The notes under the pieces were generated by a model. The model was given only the letters and a program-made list of their open reading frames with translations, was not told the DNA's origin and did not search any database. From Hydrogenophaga pseudoflava NBRC 102511 (GTDB lineage: Bacteria; Pseudomonadota; Gammaproteobacteria; Burkholderiales; Burkholderiaceae_C), in contig NZ_BCWQ01000012.1 of NCBI RefSeq assembly GCF_001592285.1, positions 1 through 64,000 on the forward strand: 64,000 nucleotides of DNA, given 5' to 3'. Positions 1 to 9,181 of the stretch are shown piece after piece (the first letter of the stretch is position 1; every line of letters starts with the position of its first letter). The translations under genes and the position numbers were made by a program.

Positions 1-159
1 CCGTTTGATCCGCAGCGCCATGGAACGGAGAAGTCGGCCGTGACCGGCGCGACCCATTCCCTCAGCAGGCGCATTGGCTCCTATTGGCTGACCGCGCTCG
101 GTGAGGTGCCACCGGCCACTCTCAAGCGGTTTGCTTCGGCTCTCGAACGAACCCGTTGA
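1..159 (+). CDS. rseB: RseB/MucB, C-terminal end only (partial)
   Basis: An open frame enters from the left edge and gives the last 52 residues of a protein ending in the pattern GSYWLTALGEVPPATLKRF. This resembles the C-terminal domain of RseB/MucB, the periplasmic regulator that binds the anti-sigma factor RseA and holds sigma-E inactive. The call rests on that short tail and on position: in Burkholderiales rpoE-rseA-rseB commonly precedes mucD and lepA, and mucD follows here after 79 bases. The 5' part and the start lie outside the window. Confidence 0.75.
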   Translation, partial: PFDPQRHGTEKSAVTGATHSLSRRIGSYWLTALGEVPPATLKRFASALERTR

Positions 160-238
160 AACCTGAGACTCAGCCACCATGGTGTGGCTGCCGGGTGTTT
201 CCTGTGTCTGCAAAAACTCTCTCACCGCAAGGATGAAC

Positions 239-1714
239 ATGAATATGGCCGTTCTCCGTTCCCGTCGAGCGATGTCGTTGCTGCTGAGTGCCTCACTGAT
301 CGGGCTGGTCATGGTCGGGGCGTCTGCATTGCCTGCCCCCGCCCATGCGCAGCAGATGCGCGGGCTGCCTGATTTCACAGATCTTGTTGACCAGGTGGGG
401 CCGTCCGTGGTCAACATCCGGACGCTGGAGCGAGCCAACGCCGATGGGGGAAGCAGCACCGACGAACAGATGCTTGAGTTCTTCCGTCGTTTCGGCATAC
501 CGGTTCCGCCTGGGGCGGTGCCGCGCGGTCCACGCCAGGAGCGCGGCGGATCCGGTGAAGAGGCCCAACCCCGCGGGGTGGGCTCCGGGTTCATTCTCAG
601 TTCCGATGGCCTCATCATGACCAACGCGCATGTGGTCGATGGCGCCGACGAACTGGTGGTCACCCTTCCCGACAAACGCGAGTTCAAGGCCAAGCTGGTG
701 GGCGCCGACAAGCGAACCGACGTGGCTGTGGTGAAGATCGACGCCAGCGGGCTGTCCGCTGTCCGCATCGGTGATGTGAACCGGCTCAAGGTCGGTGAAT
801 GGGTGATGGCCATCGGCTCCCCTTTCGGTCTTGAGAACACGGTGACCGCCGGTATCGTGAGTGCGAAGAAGCGTGACACCGGGGATTTCCTTCCGTTCAT
901 CCAGACCGATGTCGCCATCAATCCGGGCAACTCGGGAGGGCCTCTGATCAACATGCGCGGTGAGGTGGTGGGCATCAACAGCCAGATCTATTCCCGCTCG
1001 GGTGGGTTTCAGGGCATCTCCTTTGCCATCCCCATTGATGAGGCCGTCCGGGTCTCCGATCAGTTGCGTTCCAGTGGTCGTGTGACCCGCGGTCGCATCG
1101 GTGTGCAAATCGGTCAGGTGAGCAAAGAGGTGGCCGAATCCATCGGTCTGGGGCAGGCGCGTGGTGCTCTGGTGAACGCGGTGGAAGCGAACTCACCTGC
1201 CGCCAAGGCCGGACTCGAACCGGGTGACGTGATCCTGAAATTTGATGGCCGGGAGATCGAACGGTCGGTCGACCTGCCGCGCATCGTCGGCAATACAAAG
1301 CCGGGCAATCGCAGTTCGATGACGGTGTTCCGGCGCGGCGCCCAGCGCGATCTGAGTATCACGGTGGCCGAGCTGGAGCCTGAGCGCAGCGACCGGAAGG
1401 CTGCAGCACCGGAGGCCAAGCCGCCCGCTTCGAGCAGCCTGCCCTCTTTGGGGCTGACCGTGGGTGATCTCAATGCTGCAGAGAAAAAAGAACTGAACAT
1501 CAAGTCGGGGGTGCGTGTCGAGACGGCGGAAGGGGTGGCGGCGCGTGCCGGGCTCAAGGAGGGCGACGTGATTGTGGCGGTCGCGAACACCGAAGTGGGC
1601 AGCGTGAAGGAACTGGAGGCGGTGCTGGCCAAGCTGGACAAGTCCAAGCCGGTGAATGTTCTTTTCCGGCGCGGTGAGTGGGCCCAGTACGCGGTGATCC
1701 GGCCTCAGCGCTGA
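239..1714 (+). CDS. mucD: Periplasmic Do-type serine endoprotease (MucD/DegP family)
   Basis: Degrades misfolded envelope proteins in the periplasm. From the chosen start the protein has 491 residues. A signal peptide runs to about residue 37 (AHA before QQM). The trypsin-like domain carries the triad His131 (TNAHVVD), Asp161 (RTDVAVVKID) and Ser232 (NPGNSGGPL). Two PDZ domains follow, at about 275-370 and 400-490. The frame is open from 179, but AAGGA at 229-233 sits five bases before the ATG at 239, and the signal peptide then begins normally; the ATG at 245 is also possible. Lying just after rseB, it is probably part of the sigma-E envelope-stress unit. Family assignment is firm; choosing MucD over another DegP paralogue rests on the neighbourhood. 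Confidence 0.93.
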   Translation: MNMAVLRSRRAMSLLLSASLIGLVMVGASALPAPAHAQQMRGLPDFTDLVDQVGPSVVNIRTLERANADGGSSTDEQMLEFFRRFGIPVPPGAVPRGPRQERGGSGEEAQPRGVGSGFILSSDGLIMTNAHVVDGADELVVTLPDKREFKAKLVGADKRTDVAVVKIDASGLSAVRIGDVNRLKVGEWVMAIGSPFGLENTVTAGIVSAKKRDTGDFLPFIQTDVAINPGNSGGPLINMRGEVVGINSQIYSRSGGFQGISFAIPIDEAVRVSDQLRSSGRVTRGRIGVQIGQVSKEVAESIGLGQARGALVNAVEANSPAAKAGLEPGDVILKFDGREIERSVDLPRIVGNTKPGNRSSMTVFRRGAQRDLSITVAELEPERSDRKAAAPEAKPPASSSLPSLGLTVGDLNAAEKKELNIKSGVRVETAEGVAARAGLKEGDVIVAVANTEVGSVKELEAVLAKLDKSKPVNVLFRRGEWAQYAVIRPQR

Positions 1715-2232
1715 GCCAGCGCAAAGCTCGAAATCCTCTGAGCTGCCCCGAATAAACCCTTGATCCCGCTTGGGTTTATGGGCTTGTTCTGGGAGTTGGT
1801 TGTTTTGCCACAGGTTACCCGCTATCGATTTGGGTCTTCCGTTTGAACCGAAAGTTTGTGAACACTCACAATCTTGAGGTGCAAGTTGACTGATTTCGAT
1901 AAAATCGGGGCTCCAAGACCTTGATTGCAGTGTCGAACAATGTTCAGCGTTCACGATGTGAGAGCGCCCTCAAGTTGTTCTCGCTTGCTCCACAGGTGGC
2001 GCACAACATGTTCATTTTGTTGTGGACGACCTGTGAATAAGTTTCCCGTTGCTGCGTTGCAACAGGCGGTAGAGGGTGGTTTCGGGCTGTGCAGCCGGGG
2101 CTTTTTGCCTACAATGAAATCCCAACTATCGCAGTTGCCATTGATTGTTGGTTACGGGCGCGTCACCAGTTGACGCGCCCTTTTTTATGGCCTTCCAGAG
2201 AGTGGCGGGGCCTGGTTTCTGGCTGTTTTCCG
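1715..2232 (+). other. Non-coding stretch between mucD and lepA
   Basis: No convincing gene is seen in these 518 bases. Visible elements are a TAAAAT box near 1905, a TACAAT box at 2110-2115, a perfect DnaA-box match on the minus strand at 2032-2040 (TGTGAATAA on the plus strand) and a strong terminator-type hairpin at 2156-2186. A short RNA of roughly 70 bases could run from the TACAAT box to the hairpin, or the hairpin could attenuate lepA. Both are inference. Confidence 0.5.
2156..2186 (+). terminator. Intrinsic terminator upstream of lepA
   Basis: A perfect 10-bp stem (GGGCGCGTCA with TGACGCGCCC), a five-base loop and a run of six T. It ends 46 bases before the lepA start, so it must end a transcript that begins upstream: mucD read-through, a small RNA, or an attenuated lepA leader. 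Confidence 0.85.
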
Positions 2233-4041
2233 ATGCACCACATCCGCAATTTTTCGATCATCGCGCACATCGACCATGGCAAGTCCACGCTGGCCGACCG
2301 CATCATCTCCCGCTGTGGCGGCCTGTCCGACCGCGAGATGAGCGAACAGGTGCTCGACTCCATGGACATCGAGAAAGAGCGCGGCATCACCATCAAGGCG
2401 CAGACCGCAGCGTTGCAGTACAAGGCGCGCGACGGCAAGGTCTACAACCTCAACCTGATCGACACACCCGGCCACGTGGACTTCTCTTATGAAGTGTCGC
2501 GCTCGCTGTCGGCGTGCGAAGGCGCGCTGCTGGTGGTGGACGCGAGCCAAGGGGTGGAGGCGCAGACCGTGGCCAACTGCTACACGGCGCTGGACCTGGG
2601 TGTCGAGGTGGTGCCGGTGCTGAACAAGATGGATCTGCCCAACGCCGATCCGGACAACGCCAAGGCCGAGATCGAGGATGTGATCGGCATCGATGCGACG
2701 GATGCGATTCCCTGCTCGGCCAAGACGGGCATGGGTGTTGAGGACATCCTCGAGGCCGTGGTCGCGCGCATTCCCCACCCCAAGGGCAACCCGGACGCAC
2801 CGCTGCGCGCCATGATCGTGGACAGCTGGTTCGACACCTATGTGGGCGTGGTGATGCTGGTGCGCGTGGTCGATGGCCGCCTGCGAAAGGGCGAGCGTTT
2901 CAAGATGATGGCGACCAACGCCGCCTACAACGCCGACAACCTGGGCGTGTTCACGCCGGCCAACCAGCCGCGCGAGTCGCTGGAGGCGGGCGAGGTGGGC
3001 TACATCATTGCCGGTATCAAGGAGCTGCAGGCCGCCAAGGTGGGCGACACCATCACGCTGGAAAAGAAGCTGCCCAACAACCTCGGCCCTGCCGAGGAAG
3101 CGTTGCCCGGCTTCAAGGAGGTGCAGCCGCAGGTGTTTGCCGGCCTGTACCCGACCGAGGCCAGCGAGTACGACGCGCTGCGCGACGCGCTCGAAAAGCT
3201 CAAGCTCAACGACGCCGCGCTGCACTACGAACCCGAGGTGTCGCAGGCACTGGGCTTTGGTTTCCGTTGTGGCTTCCTGGGGCTGCTGCACATGGAGATC
3301 GTGCAGGAGCGGCTGGAGCGCGAGTTCGACCAGGACCTGATCACCACCGCGCCCAGCGTGGTCTACCAGGTGGTCAAGCCCGACGGCGAAGTCATCATGG
3401 TGGAGAACCCGTCCAAGATGCCGGACCAGGGCCGCATCGAAGAGATTCGCGAACCCATCGTGACGGTGCACCTGTACATGCCGCAGGAATACGTGGGTGC
3501 GGTCATGACGCTGGCCAACCAGAAGCGCGGGGTGCAGCTGAACATGGCCTACCACGGCAAGCAGGTCATGCTGACCTACGACATGCCGCTGGGCGAGATC
3601 GTGCTGGACTTCTTCGACAAGCTCAAGTCGGTCAGCCGCGGCTATGCGTCGATGGACTACGAGTTCAAGGAATACCGGCCGTCCGACGTGGTGAAGGTCG
3701 ACATCCTGCTCAACGGCGAGAAGGTGGACGCGCTGTCCATCATTGTGCACCGCTCCCAGTCCCAGTACCGCGGCCGAGCCGTGGCGGCCAAGATGCGCGA
3801 GATCATCAGCCGCCAGCAGTTCGACGTGGCGATCCAGGCGGCCATTGGTGGCAACGTGATCGCACGCGAGACCATCAAGGCGCTGCGCAAGAACGTGCTG
3901 GCAAAATGCTACGGCGGTGACATCACCCGCAAACGCAAGCTCCTCGAAAAGCAGAAGGCAGGCAAGAAACGCATGAAACAGATCGGCTCGGTCGAAGTGC
4001 CCCAGGAGGCTTTTCTGGCCATCCTGCAGGTGGAGGAGTGA
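2233..4041 (+). CDS. lepA: Elongation factor 4 (LepA), ribosomal back-translocase GTPase
   Basis: A GTPase that acts on stalled or mis-translocated ribosomes. The protein has 602 residues, the normal family size, and begins [19 protein letters not shown], which contains the G1 loop. The DTPGHVDF (G3) and NKMDLPNA (G4) motifs follow. The C-terminal third carries the LepA-specific domain, ending in a Lys/Arg-rich tail ([19 protein letters not shown]). The frame is open further upstream, to 2089, but only the ATG at 2233 gives the conserved N-terminus. Its stop codon shares bases with the lepB start (TGATG), so the two are translationally coupled, as in many proteobacteria. Confidence 0.97.
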   Translation: MHHIRNFSIIAHIDHGKSTLADRIISRCGGLSDREMSEQVLDSMDIEKERGITIKAQTAALQYKARDGKVYNLNLIDTPGHVDFSYEVSRSLSACEGALLVVDASQGVEAQTVANCYTALDLGVEVVPVLNKMDLPNADPDNAKAEIEDVIGIDATDAIPCSAKTGMGVEDILEAVVARIPHPKGNPDAPLRAMIVDSWFDTYVGVVMLVRVVDGRLRKGERFKMMATNAAYNADNLGVFTPANQPRESLEAGEVGYIIAGIKELQAAKVGDTITLEKKLPNNLGPAEEALPGFKEVQPQVFAGLYPTEASEYDALRDALEKLKLNDAALHYEPEVSQALGFGFRCGFLGLLHMEIVQERLEREFDQDLITTAPSVVYQVVKPDGEVIMVENPSKMPDQGRIEEIREPIVTVHLYMPQEYVGAVMTLANQKRGVQLNMAYHGKQVMLTYDMPLGEIVLDFFDKLKSVSRGYASMDYEFKEYRPSDVVKVDILLNGEKVDALSIIVHRSQSQYRGRAVAAKMREIISRQQFDVAIQAAIGGNVIARETIKALRKNVLAKCYGGDITRKRKLLEKQKAGKKRMKQIGSVEVPQEAFLAILQVEE

Positions 4042-5021
4042 TGCAACAGACCATGGGCGCGATCACCGCGGTGATCCTGGCGGCTTTCGGGGCCTACGCG
4101 GCGGCGTTTTTCTTTGGCGCCATCGAGGGGAACTTCGCGCTGCTGCTTTTTCTGGCCACGGCGGTCACGGGTGTTTACTGGCTGGCCGAGAAGTTCTATT
4201 TTTTCCCGAAGCGTAGGCGAGACGCCGAGCGGCTGGTGTCGACGCGCAACGAACGTGCGGCTGAACTGGCTCGCCAAGGTTTTGCACAGTCCTCGGACGA
4301 AGATTTGTCGATGGCGCGCCACAAGCTGCTGGCGCAACCCTGGTGGCTGGACTGGACCGCCGGCCTGTTCCCGGTGATCCTGGCGGTGTTTGTGCTGCGG
4401 AGCTTTCTGTTCGAACCGTTCAAGATCCCGTCGGGCTCGATGATTCCGACACTTCAGGTCGGGGACTTGATTCTGGTGAACAAGTTTCACTACGGCGTGC
4501 GGCTGCCGGTGATCAACACCAAGGTGATTGCCAACAACGAACCGCAGCGTGGGGACGTCATGGTGTTTCGCTATCCCCCGCAACCGAGCCTGGACTACAT
4601 CAAGCGGGTGATTGGCGTGCCAGGCGACGAGGTGGCCTATCTGAACAAGCGCCTCACGGTCAACGGCCAGCCCGTGCCCCGCATCAACCAGCCCGACTAT
4701 TTTGATGGCGAGCAGATGCGCTATACCAAACAGTTCGGTGAGGAGCTGGGTGGTCGGCGCTACAACACCCTCAACGACGACATGCGGCCGCCGTTCGTGT
4801 CGCCCATCACGGATTTTGCGTTCCGTGAAAATTGTCGCTATCCGGCCGAAGGCGTCGTGTGCAAAGTACCCCCTGGGCACTATTTCATGATGGGTGACAA
4901 TCGGGACAACTCGCTCGATTCGCGTTTCTGGGGTTTTGTCCCAGAGTCCAACATTGTGGGCAAGGCCTTCTTTGTCTGGATGAATTTTGGCGATTTCGGG
5001 CGGATCGGTTCGTTCGAGTAA
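4041..5021 (+). CDS. lepB: Signal peptidase I
   Basis: Cleaves signal peptides from exported proteins at the outer face of the inner membrane. The protein has 326 residues. It has two hydrophobic segments near the N-terminus (about 8-28 and 31-48), a third membrane segment at about 108-125, then the catalytic Ser133 (PSGSMIPT) and the general-base Lys188 (YIKRVIGVPGD). The box GDNRDNSLDSRFWG lies near the C-terminus. The ATG at 4041 overlaps the lepA stop; GGAGG at 4032-4036 is a good ribosome site. An in-frame GTG directly before it at 4038 is a less likely start. Confidence 0.96.
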   Translation: MQQTMGAITAVILAAFGAYAAAFFFGAIEGNFALLLFLATAVTGVYWLAEKFYFFPKRRRDAERLVSTRNERAAELARQGFAQSSDEDLSMARHKLLAQPWWLDWTAGLFPVILAVFVLRSFLFEPFKIPSGSMIPTLQVGDLILVNKFHYGVRLPVINTKVIANNEPQRGDVMVFRYPPQPSLDYIKRVIGVPGDEVAYLNKRLTVNGQPVPRINQPDYFDGEQMRYTKQFGEELGGRRYNTLNDDMRPPFVSPITDFAFRENCRYPAEGVVCKVPPGHYFMMGDNRDNSLDSRFWGFVPESNIVGKAFFVWMNFGDFGRIGSFE

Positions 5022-5047
5022 GACACGCAACTACTGGAGGTGGGGTG

Positions 5048-5395
5048 ATGAAGCAGAAACAGCGGCAACGCGGCCTGACGTTTTTCGGGTTGTTGTTCGT
5101 GGGCATTTTGCTGGCCTTCGCTGGTGTGGTGGTCGCCCAGGTGGTGCCCACCTACATCGAATATCTGGCGGTGCAGAAGGCCGTGAAGAAGGCTGCGGAC
5201 GGATCGACCGTTGCCGAGGTGCGTTCCCTGTTCGACAAGGCCGCCCAGATTGATGACATCAGCAGCATCTCTGGCAAGGATCTGGAGATCGGCAAGCAGG
5301 GTGACAAAGTGGTGGTGTCGTTCGACTATGTTCGTGAAATTCCGCTGGCGGGTCCTGCCTACCTGGTGATGAAGTACAACGGGTCCTCTCAATGA
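5048..5395 (+). CDS. DUF4845 membrane-anchored protein
   Basis: A 115-residue protein with one N-terminal membrane helix (about residues 10-30, GLTFFGLLFVGILLAFAGVV) and a small soluble domain outside the membrane. The size, the GLTF start and the position between lepB and rnc match DUF4845, which is regularly found here in Burkholderiales and Pseudomonas. Its function is unknown; the context suggests a link to secretion or membrane biogenesis. GGAGG lies just upstream of the ATG at 5048. Confidence 0.85.
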   Translation: MKQKQRQRGLTFFGLLFVGILLAFAGVVVAQVVPTYIEYLAVQKAVKKAADGSTVAEVRSLFDKAAQIDDISSISGKDLEIGKQGDKVVVSFDYVREIPLAGPAYLVMKYNGSSQ

Positions 5396-5429
5396 CACTG
5401 GGTGGCTGTCCGGCCGGGGGCGCACGCCT

Positions 5430-6134
5430 TTGAGCCAGGAATTGACGGCGTTGCAAAAACGCCTGGGACATGTGTTTTCCAGTCCGCGCCTGATTGAACG
5501 CGCGTTGACGCACCGAAGCTTTTCGGCGGACCACAACGAACGGCTGGAGTTTCTGGGCGATTCGGTGCTGAGTCTGGCTGTGTCTGGTCTGCTGTTCGAA
5601 AAACTCAGTCAGTTGCCAGAGGGTGATCTCTCACGTGTGCGGGCCAACCTGGTCAAGCAGGACACGTTGCATCAGATCGCGACACGCCTGGGTCTTTCGG
5701 CCTGTTTGCGGCTGGGTGACGGCGAAAAGCGGTCCGGAGGACACAAGCGCCCCTCCATTCTCGCGGATGCCCTGGAGGCCTTGATCGGGGCGGTGTATCT
5801 GGACGCCGGTTTCGAGACTGCTTCGCTGCTGGTGCGGCGCCTGTATGGTGATATCGAGCTCAGTGCCCAGATGGGGGCCATGGGCAAGGATCCCAAAACC
5901 GATTTGCAGGAGTGGTTGCAGGCGCGCAAGATGCAACTGCCTCAGTACCGGGTGGTGGCCACCATGGGTGAGGCGCATCGACAGACCTTCGACGTCGAGT
6001 GCACGGTCCCGGAGGCCGGTCGCAGCGAGCGCGGCATCGGTGCGTCGCGGCGGGCTGGAGAGCAGGCGGCAGCGGCTGCGATGCTGACGTTTTTGCGGGC
6101 CGCCGAGCCCGCACCCACCAAGGCGGGCGGCTGA
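5430..6134 (+). CDS. rnc: Ribonuclease III
   Basis: A double-strand-specific endoribonuclease for rRNA precursors and structured mRNAs. The protein has 234 residues. The catalytic domain carries the signature HNERLEFLGDSVL with the metal-binding Glu and Asp residues, and a double-stranded-RNA-binding domain lies from about 155 to 225. The start appears to be a TTG at 5430 (MSQELTALQKRLG), with no ATG or GTG giving a sensible N-terminus. The gap of 34 bases after DUF4845 and the weak ribosome site suggest low or coupled translation. It is followed by era, a classic pairing. Confidence 0.95.
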   Translation: MSQELTALQKRLGHVFSSPRLIERALTHRSFSADHNERLEFLGDSVLSLAVSGLLFEKLSQLPEGDLSRVRANLVKQDTLHQIATRLGLSACLRLGDGEKRSGGHKRPSILADALEALIGAVYLDAGFETASLLVRRLYGDIELSAQMGAMGKDPKTDLQEWLQARKMQLPQYRVVATMGEAHRQTFDVECTVPEAGRSERGIGASRRAGEQAAAAAMLTFLRAAEPAPTKAGG

Positions 6135-6173
6135 CGATCTCGGCGCTTGGCCGGTTTCTGTCCGGATCCATTC

Positions 6174-7205
6174 ATGAGCAAATCCTCCCGTCCTCCCTCC
6201 AGTGCCCCTGCGGCCCCTGTTCCCACCGACGCATCGCTCGAGGCCATGCTGGCCAAGGCCTTGCGCAAGACGCCAGCAGAGGCCGTCGCCGACCCGGCAC
6301 AGGAGCACGAACCTGTGGCGCCGGAGCAGCAGCACTGTGGCTATGTGGCCATCGTCGGCAAGCCCAACGTGGGCAAGTCCACGCTGCTCAATGCGCTGGT
6401 GGGACAGAAGATCAGCATCACTTCGCGCAAGGCGCAGACCACGCGCCACCGCATCACGGGTTACCGCACCGTGGGTCCGAACCAGTTCGTGTTCGTCGAC
6501 ACACCTGGCTTCCAGACGCGGCACGGCAACGCGCTGAACCGTGCGCTCAACAAGACCGTGCTCGGCGCGGTGACCGATGTCGACCTGATCCTGTTTGTTG
6601 TCGAGGCGGGGCACTTCCATCCGGCGGACGCCAAGGTGATGGAACTGCTGCCCTCGAACGTGCCTGTGGTGTTGCTGGCCAACAAGTTCGATCTGGTGCA
6701 CAGGCGTGGCGAACTGGCCCCCTGGCTCAAGTCCATGCAGGAGAAGCACCCGTTCGCCGAGTTCGTGCCGATGTCGGCCAAGAACGCCCGGGATGTCGAT
6801 CGCCTGTTCGCTATCTGTGCCAAGTACCTGCCGCAACAGGCCTGGATGCACGATCCCGAGGAGCTGACCGACCGCAGCGAGCGCTTCATGGCGGCCGAGA
6901 TGGTGCGCGAGAAGCTGTTCCGACTGACCGGCGACGAGCTGCCCTACACGTCGACCGTGGTGATCGACAAGTTCGAGGAAGAGGGCGGGCTCAAGCGCAT
7001 CGCGGCCACCATCGTGGTTGAGCGCGAGGGACACAAGGGCATGGTGATCGGCGAAAAGGGCGAGAAGCTCAAGCGCATCGGCACGGAGGCCCGCCAGGAG
7101 CTCGAAAAGATCTGGGACTGCAAGGTGTTCCTGGAGCTGTGGGTCAAGGTGCGCTCCGGCTGGGCCGACGACGACGCGCGCGTCCGGTCGTTCGGTTACG
7201 AGTGA
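6174..7205 (+). CDS. era: GTPase Era, 30S subunit assembly factor
   Basis: Binds the 3' end of 16S rRNA and couples ribosome maturation to growth. The protein has 343 residues, about 40 longer than E. coli Era because of a low-complexity N-terminal extension (Ser/Pro/Ala-rich, to about residue 50), common in Comamonadaceae. G1 is [10 protein letters not shown]3 is DTPG and G4 is NKFD. The C-terminal KH domain has the [18 protein letters not shown] loop. The ATG at 6174 is preferred; an upstream TTG in frame at 6147 adds nine unconvincing residues. Confidence 0.96.
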   Translation: MSKSSRPPSSAPAAPVPTDASLEAMLAKALRKTPAEAVADPAQEHEPVAPEQQHCGYVAIVGKPNVGKSTLLNALVGQKISITSRKAQTTRHRITGYRTVGPNQFVFVDTPGFQTRHGNALNRALNKTVLGAVTDVDLILFVVEAGHFHPADAKVMELLPSNVPVVLLANKFDLVHRRGELAPWLKSMQEKHPFAEFVPMSAKNARDVDRLFAICAKYLPQQAWMHDPEELTDRSERFMAAEMVREKLFRLTGDELPYTSTVVIDKFEEEGGLKRIAATIVVEREGHKGMVIGEKGEKLKRIGTEARQELEKIWDCKVFLELWVKVRSGWADDDARVRSFGYE

Positions 7206-7211
7206 CGGGTC

Positions 7212-8012
7212 ATGGCCACGCGCCGGACTTCTGAAGAACCCGCATTCGTCCTGCACCGCTACGACTGGAGCGAGTCCAGTCTCATCCTGGAAGTCTTCAC
7301 CCGCCACCACGGACGCATCGCCCTGGTGGCCAAGGGGGTCAAGAAGCCGACTTCGCAGTTCCGTCCCGTGCTGCTGCCCTTGCAGCCGCTGGCCCTGAGT
7401 TGGGGTGGAGACGCCGAAGTGCGCACGCTCAAGGCGGCACAGTGGCAGGGCGGGCACGTCATGCCCACCGGCGATGCGCTGCTTTCGGGCAGTTATCTCA
7501 ACGAGCTGCTGATGCGCCTGCTGGCGCGCGACGACCCGCACCCCGGCCTGTTTGACCACTACGCGCTGGCGGTGCAGCTGCTGGCCGAGCGGTCCGATGC
7601 GCAGCAGCTGGTCCTGCGCGCCTTCGAGCTGCTGCTGTTGCGCGACACCGGACTGCTGCCCGATCTGTCTTGCGAAGGCAGCACGCTGGCGCCTCTGCAG
7701 GAGGGGACTTCCTATGTGCTGGGCGCCGAGTCCGGACTGCGTGTGGCGCACGGCGACGATGTGCACTCGCTCGAAGCCAGCCAGTGGCTGCTGTTGCAGA
7801 CCGCGCTGAATGACCGTGACCCGCTGATAGCCAGCCTGCGCGCCTGCGCTGGCTGCCAGCAGAGCCTGCAGCCTCAGTTGCGCGCACTGCTGCACTACCA
7901 TAGTGGCGTCCGGGTGTTCCGGACCCGCCAGCTGTTGCTGGACCTGCAGTCGCTGGTCCGGCCGAAAGCGGTTCCTGATCCGGTTGCTTCTTCCGGCCCC
8001 ACATCCTCCTGA
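7212..8012 (+). CDS. recO: DNA repair protein RecO
   Basis: A recombination mediator that helps load RecA on SSB-coated single strands in the RecFOR pathway. The protein has 266 residues, with an OB-fold N-terminal domain ([19 protein letters not shown], about 13-31) and the helical domain typical of the family. It starts six bases after the era stop, so it is co-transcribed. Identification is by family resemblance and by the conserved order era-recO-pdxJ. Confidence 0.94.
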   Translation: MATRRTSEEPAFVLHRYDWSESSLILEVFTRHHGRIALVAKGVKKPTSQFRPVLLPLQPLALSWGGDAEVRTLKAAQWQGGHVMPTGDALLSGSYLNELLMRLLARDDPHPGLFDHYALAVQLLAERSDAQQLVLRAFELLLLRDTGLLPDLSCEGSTLAPLQEGTSYVLGAESGLRVAHGDDVHSLEASQWLLLQTALNDRDPLIASLRACAGCQQSLQPQLRALLHYHSGVRVFRTRQLLLDLQSLVRPKAVPDPVASSGPTSS

Positions 8013-8014
8013 CC

Positions 8015-8791
8015 ATGGCCCACGCTGCTCACCACCCGACCGCGCTGTCGGTCAATCTCAACAAGGTCGCGCTGGTGCGCAACACGCGCCACCTGGGCAT
8101 TCCGTCCGTCACCCGCGCGGCCACCCTGTGCCTCGAAGCCGGTGCGCGAGGCATCACGGTGCATCCCCGGCCGGACGAGCGCCACATCCGCAGCCACGAC
8201 GTGTTCGATCTCGCCGAGCTGATGCAGGACTGGCCGGACCGCGAATACAACATCGAAGGCAATCCGTTCCACAACCTCATGGATGTCGCGCGCGAGGTCC
8301 GGGCGCGTGGCCTGCCGCTGCACCAGCTGACCTTCGTGCCCGACAGCGAAGGCCAGTTCACCAGCGACCACGGCTGGAGCTTTCCTCAGGACGCCGACCG
8401 GCTGCGGCCCGTGATCGCGCAGGCCCAAGCCCTGGGCGCTCGTGTGAGTCTGTTCATGGACCCGGAGCCCGGACAGATGGCGGCGGCCCGGGCCGTGGGG
8501 GCTGACCGAGTGGAGCTCTACACCGAGCCCTATGCCGCCGCCTGGCACACCCCTAACCGTGGGCAGCAGCTCGAACGCTACCGCTCTGCGGCGCAGGCGG
8601 CCCTGGAAGCAGGGCTGGGTGTGAACGCGGGCCATGACCTCAACCGCGAGAACCTCACCGAGTTTCTGCGCACGGTGCCGGGTGTGGCGGAGGTGTCGAT
8701 CGGTCACGCGCTCATCGCCGATGCGCTGGAGCTGGGCTACGCCGCCACCGTGACCGACTACAACCGCTGCATCGCCGAAGCGTTCCGATGA
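8015..8791 (+). CDS. pdxJ: Pyridoxine 5'-phosphate synthase
   Basis: Condenses 1-deoxyxylulose 5-phosphate with 3-amino-2-oxopropyl phosphate to give pyridoxine 5'-phosphate, the last ring-forming step of vitamin B6 synthesis. The 258 residues fit a TIM-barrel PdxJ. Landmarks are [15 protein letters not shown] near the N-terminus, [13 protein letters not shown] and [12 protein letters not shown] near the C-terminus. The gene begins two bases after recO and overlaps acpS by four. Confidence 0.96.
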   Translation: MAHAAHHPTALSVNLNKVALVRNTRHLGIPSVTRAATLCLEAGARGITVHPRPDERHIRSHDVFDLAELMQDWPDREYNIEGNPFHNLMDVAREVRARGLPLHQLTFVPDSEGQFTSDHGWSFPQDADRLRPVIAQAQALGARVSLFMDPEPGQMAAARAVGADRVELYTEPYAAAWHTPNRGQQLERYRSAAQAALEAGLGVNAGHDLNRENLTEFLRTVPGVAEVSIGHALIADALELGYAATVTDYNRCIAEAFR

Positions 8792-9180
8792 TCTTCGGCA
8801 TCGGCACCGACGTCTGCGATATCCGGCGCATCGAAGCGACCTTCGAGCGCCAGGGCGAGCGCTTCGTGCGGAAGGTGCTGGGCGAGCAGGAACTGGCGAT
8901 CTGGCAGCGCCGAAGCGAGCGCTGGCCCGGGCGCGGACTGCGCTACCTGGCGACGCGGTTTTCCGCCAAGGAGGCGTTCTCCAAGGCCATCGGCCTGGGC
9001 ATGCGCATGCCCATGACCTGGCGGGCCTGCGAAATCCTCAACATGCCCAGTGGTCAGCCAGTGATCGTGCTGCATGGCACGCTGAAAACCTGGTTCGAGG
9101 CCCAGGGCCTGCGCGCACACGTGACCGTGACCGACGAGACCGACTACGCCGCGAGCTTCGTGGTGGTGGAGAGAGACTGA
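8788..9180 (+). CDS. acpS: Holo-[acyl-carrier-protein] synthase
   Basis: Transfers 4'-phosphopantetheine from CoA to acyl carrier protein. The protein has 130 residues and the family motifs [13 protein letters not shown] at the N-terminus (Mg-binding Asp) and [13 protein letters not shown] (metal-binding Glu). The ATGA overlap with pdxJ indicates translational coupling, and the pair occurs together in many proteobacteria. Confidence 0.96.
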   Translation: MIFGIGTDVCDIRRIEATFERQGERFVRKVLGEQELAIWQRRSERWPGRGLRYLATRFSAKEAFSKAIGLGMRMPMTWRACEILNMPSGQPVIVLHGTLKTWFEAQGLRAHVTVTDETDYAASFVVVERD

Positions 9181-9181
9181 C

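Noticed and set aside
2010-2045. Chromosome origin
   Set aside because: One perfect DnaA box and a few weak ones are too few, and dnaA, dnaN and rpmH are not nearby.
1925-2173. A short plus-strand frame of 82 codons before lepA
   Set aside because: No ribosome site, no recognisable domain, and it runs into the terminator hairpin.
5631-7901. A 756-codon open frame on the minus strand
   Set aside because: Lies antisense to rnc, era and recO; the protein is low in hydrophobic cores, rich in His, Gln, Gly and Arg, and is the usual shadow of GC-rich coding DNA.
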